NCBI GenBank assembly: GCA_001897755.1
Contig: MKUJ01000018.1
Location: 65,048 to 116,691 of the forward strand
Source: Afipia sp. 64-13
Lineage (GTDB): Bacteria; Pseudomonadota; Alphaproteobacteria; Rhizobiales; Xanthobacteraceae
Length of the DNA stretch: 51,644 nt
Direction of reading: 5' to 3'
The notes under the pieces are model-generated. The model was given only the letters and a program-made list of their open reading frames with translations, did no database searches and had not been told where the DNA came from. Both the position numbers and the translations under genes were made by a program. Position 1 is the first letter of the stretch, and each line of letters opens with the position of its first letter. Below are positions 51,386 through 51,644 of the stretch, piece by piece.

Positions 51386-51644
51386 ATGACCTCCGAGACC
51401 GGTTCCGCCGAAACCCCGCTCGCGCCGCTCGTGGCGGATGCGCCCGCCAAGCCGCCGCGGGTCTGGAAATTCTGGGGCACCTTGCTGTGGGGCATCGTGA
51501 TTTTCGTTGCGATGTTCTGCGGCCAGATCGCGGTGGTCGCCTTCTTCCTGATCAAACAGGGCAACGGCCTCGATCTCGACACCATGAAAGGCGTGATGGG
51601 CGGCGGGCTGACCATCTCGCTGTCGGTGGTGGCGGGCCTGCCGG
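51386..51644 (+). CDS. Membrane protein, probable CPBP intramembrane protease family, cut off at the window end
   Basis: Only the first 86 codons are present. The N-terminus is polar (SETGSAETPLAPLVADAPAK), then comes RVWKFWGTLLWGIVIFVAMF and a second hydrophobic stretch (GQIAVVAFFLI), with GGGLTISLSVVAGLP starting a third. From memory this resembles the start of CPBP (Abi) family proteases, whose EExxxR and FxxxH catalytic motifs would lie beyond the window. The ATG at 51386 is the first in frame; its upstream ribosome site is weak. The call depends on sequence outside this window. Confidence 0.55.
   Translation, partial: MTSETGSAETPLAPLVADAPAKPPRVWKFWGTLLWGIVIFVAMFCGQIAVVAFFLIKQGNGLDLDTMKGVMGGGLTISLSVVAGLP

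Overview
The window is high-GC chromosomal DNA from an alphaproteobacterium, most likely of the Bradyrhizobium/Rhodopseudomonas/Nitrobacter/Afipia group (order Hyphomicrobiales). Pointers to this are the divK-pleD pair, a phasin gene with TGC-N3-GCA operators, EipB (DUF1849), DUF1489, DUF3572, DUF599 and DUF983 proteins, a 55-residue cysteine-free ribosomal protein L33, and the pyrB-pyrC-plsY-dprA-topA-rnr gene order. The assignment rests on gene content, not on a marker-gene comparison. I see no insertion sequence, prophage, CRISPR array, rRNA operon or plasmid function.

Layout. 1-2,400: acylphosphatase, a VOC protein, lipB divergent from a short FliN-like gene, then tRNA-Leu(GAG). 2,583-5,807: a small metabolic cassette (MFS permease and amino-acid-synthesis-family protein) divergent from an XRE-cupin regulator, with a perfect palindrome between them, followed by two tiny membrane proteins. 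6,000-14,900: two tandem secreted NodB-type polysaccharide deacetylases, an HTH protein, an aldo/keto reductase, YdcF-, DUF3253-, DUF599- and GST-family genes, unknown proteins, DUF1489 and panC. 15,300-22,100: a membrane-anchored alpha/beta hydrolase, a VWA gene followed by a J-domain gene, a D,D-carboxypeptidase whose SPOR domain is out of frame, the phasin, and a TadG-like VWA protein. 22,700-32,900: clpS-clpA, a lytic transglycosylase, azlC-azlD, FUSC, FemAB-like, GDPD and RidA proteins, and eipB. 32,900-36,640: dinB, DUF3572, divK-pleD and rpmG. 36,840-48,650: a long minus-strand series with a TonB/TolA-like protein, a NUDT19-like hydrolase, DUF983, rnr, topA, dprA, plsY, a dihydroorotase-like gene and pyrB. 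48,848-end: a VanX-like dipeptidase, an AidB-like acyl-CoA dehydrogenase and the start of a membrane protein.

How the genes work together. Most are housekeeping: envelope building and remodelling (dac, SLT, VanX-like, deacetylases, EipB), proteolysis (ClpS-ClpA), cell-cycle and c-di-GMP signalling (DivK-PleD), pyrimidine synthesis, DNA topology and repair, and storage-polymer biology (phasin). No obviously new multi-gene system is present. The best leads are: a dihydroorotase homologue lacking most metal ligands beside pyrB; a frameshift separating a PBP5-type domain from its SPOR domain; a phasin promoter carrying two PhaR-type boxes, with a third such box in front of an unrelated hydrolase; a 17-bp palindromic operator in an uncharacterised catabolic-looking cassette; and a CtrA-like site in front of an orphan FliN-like gene.
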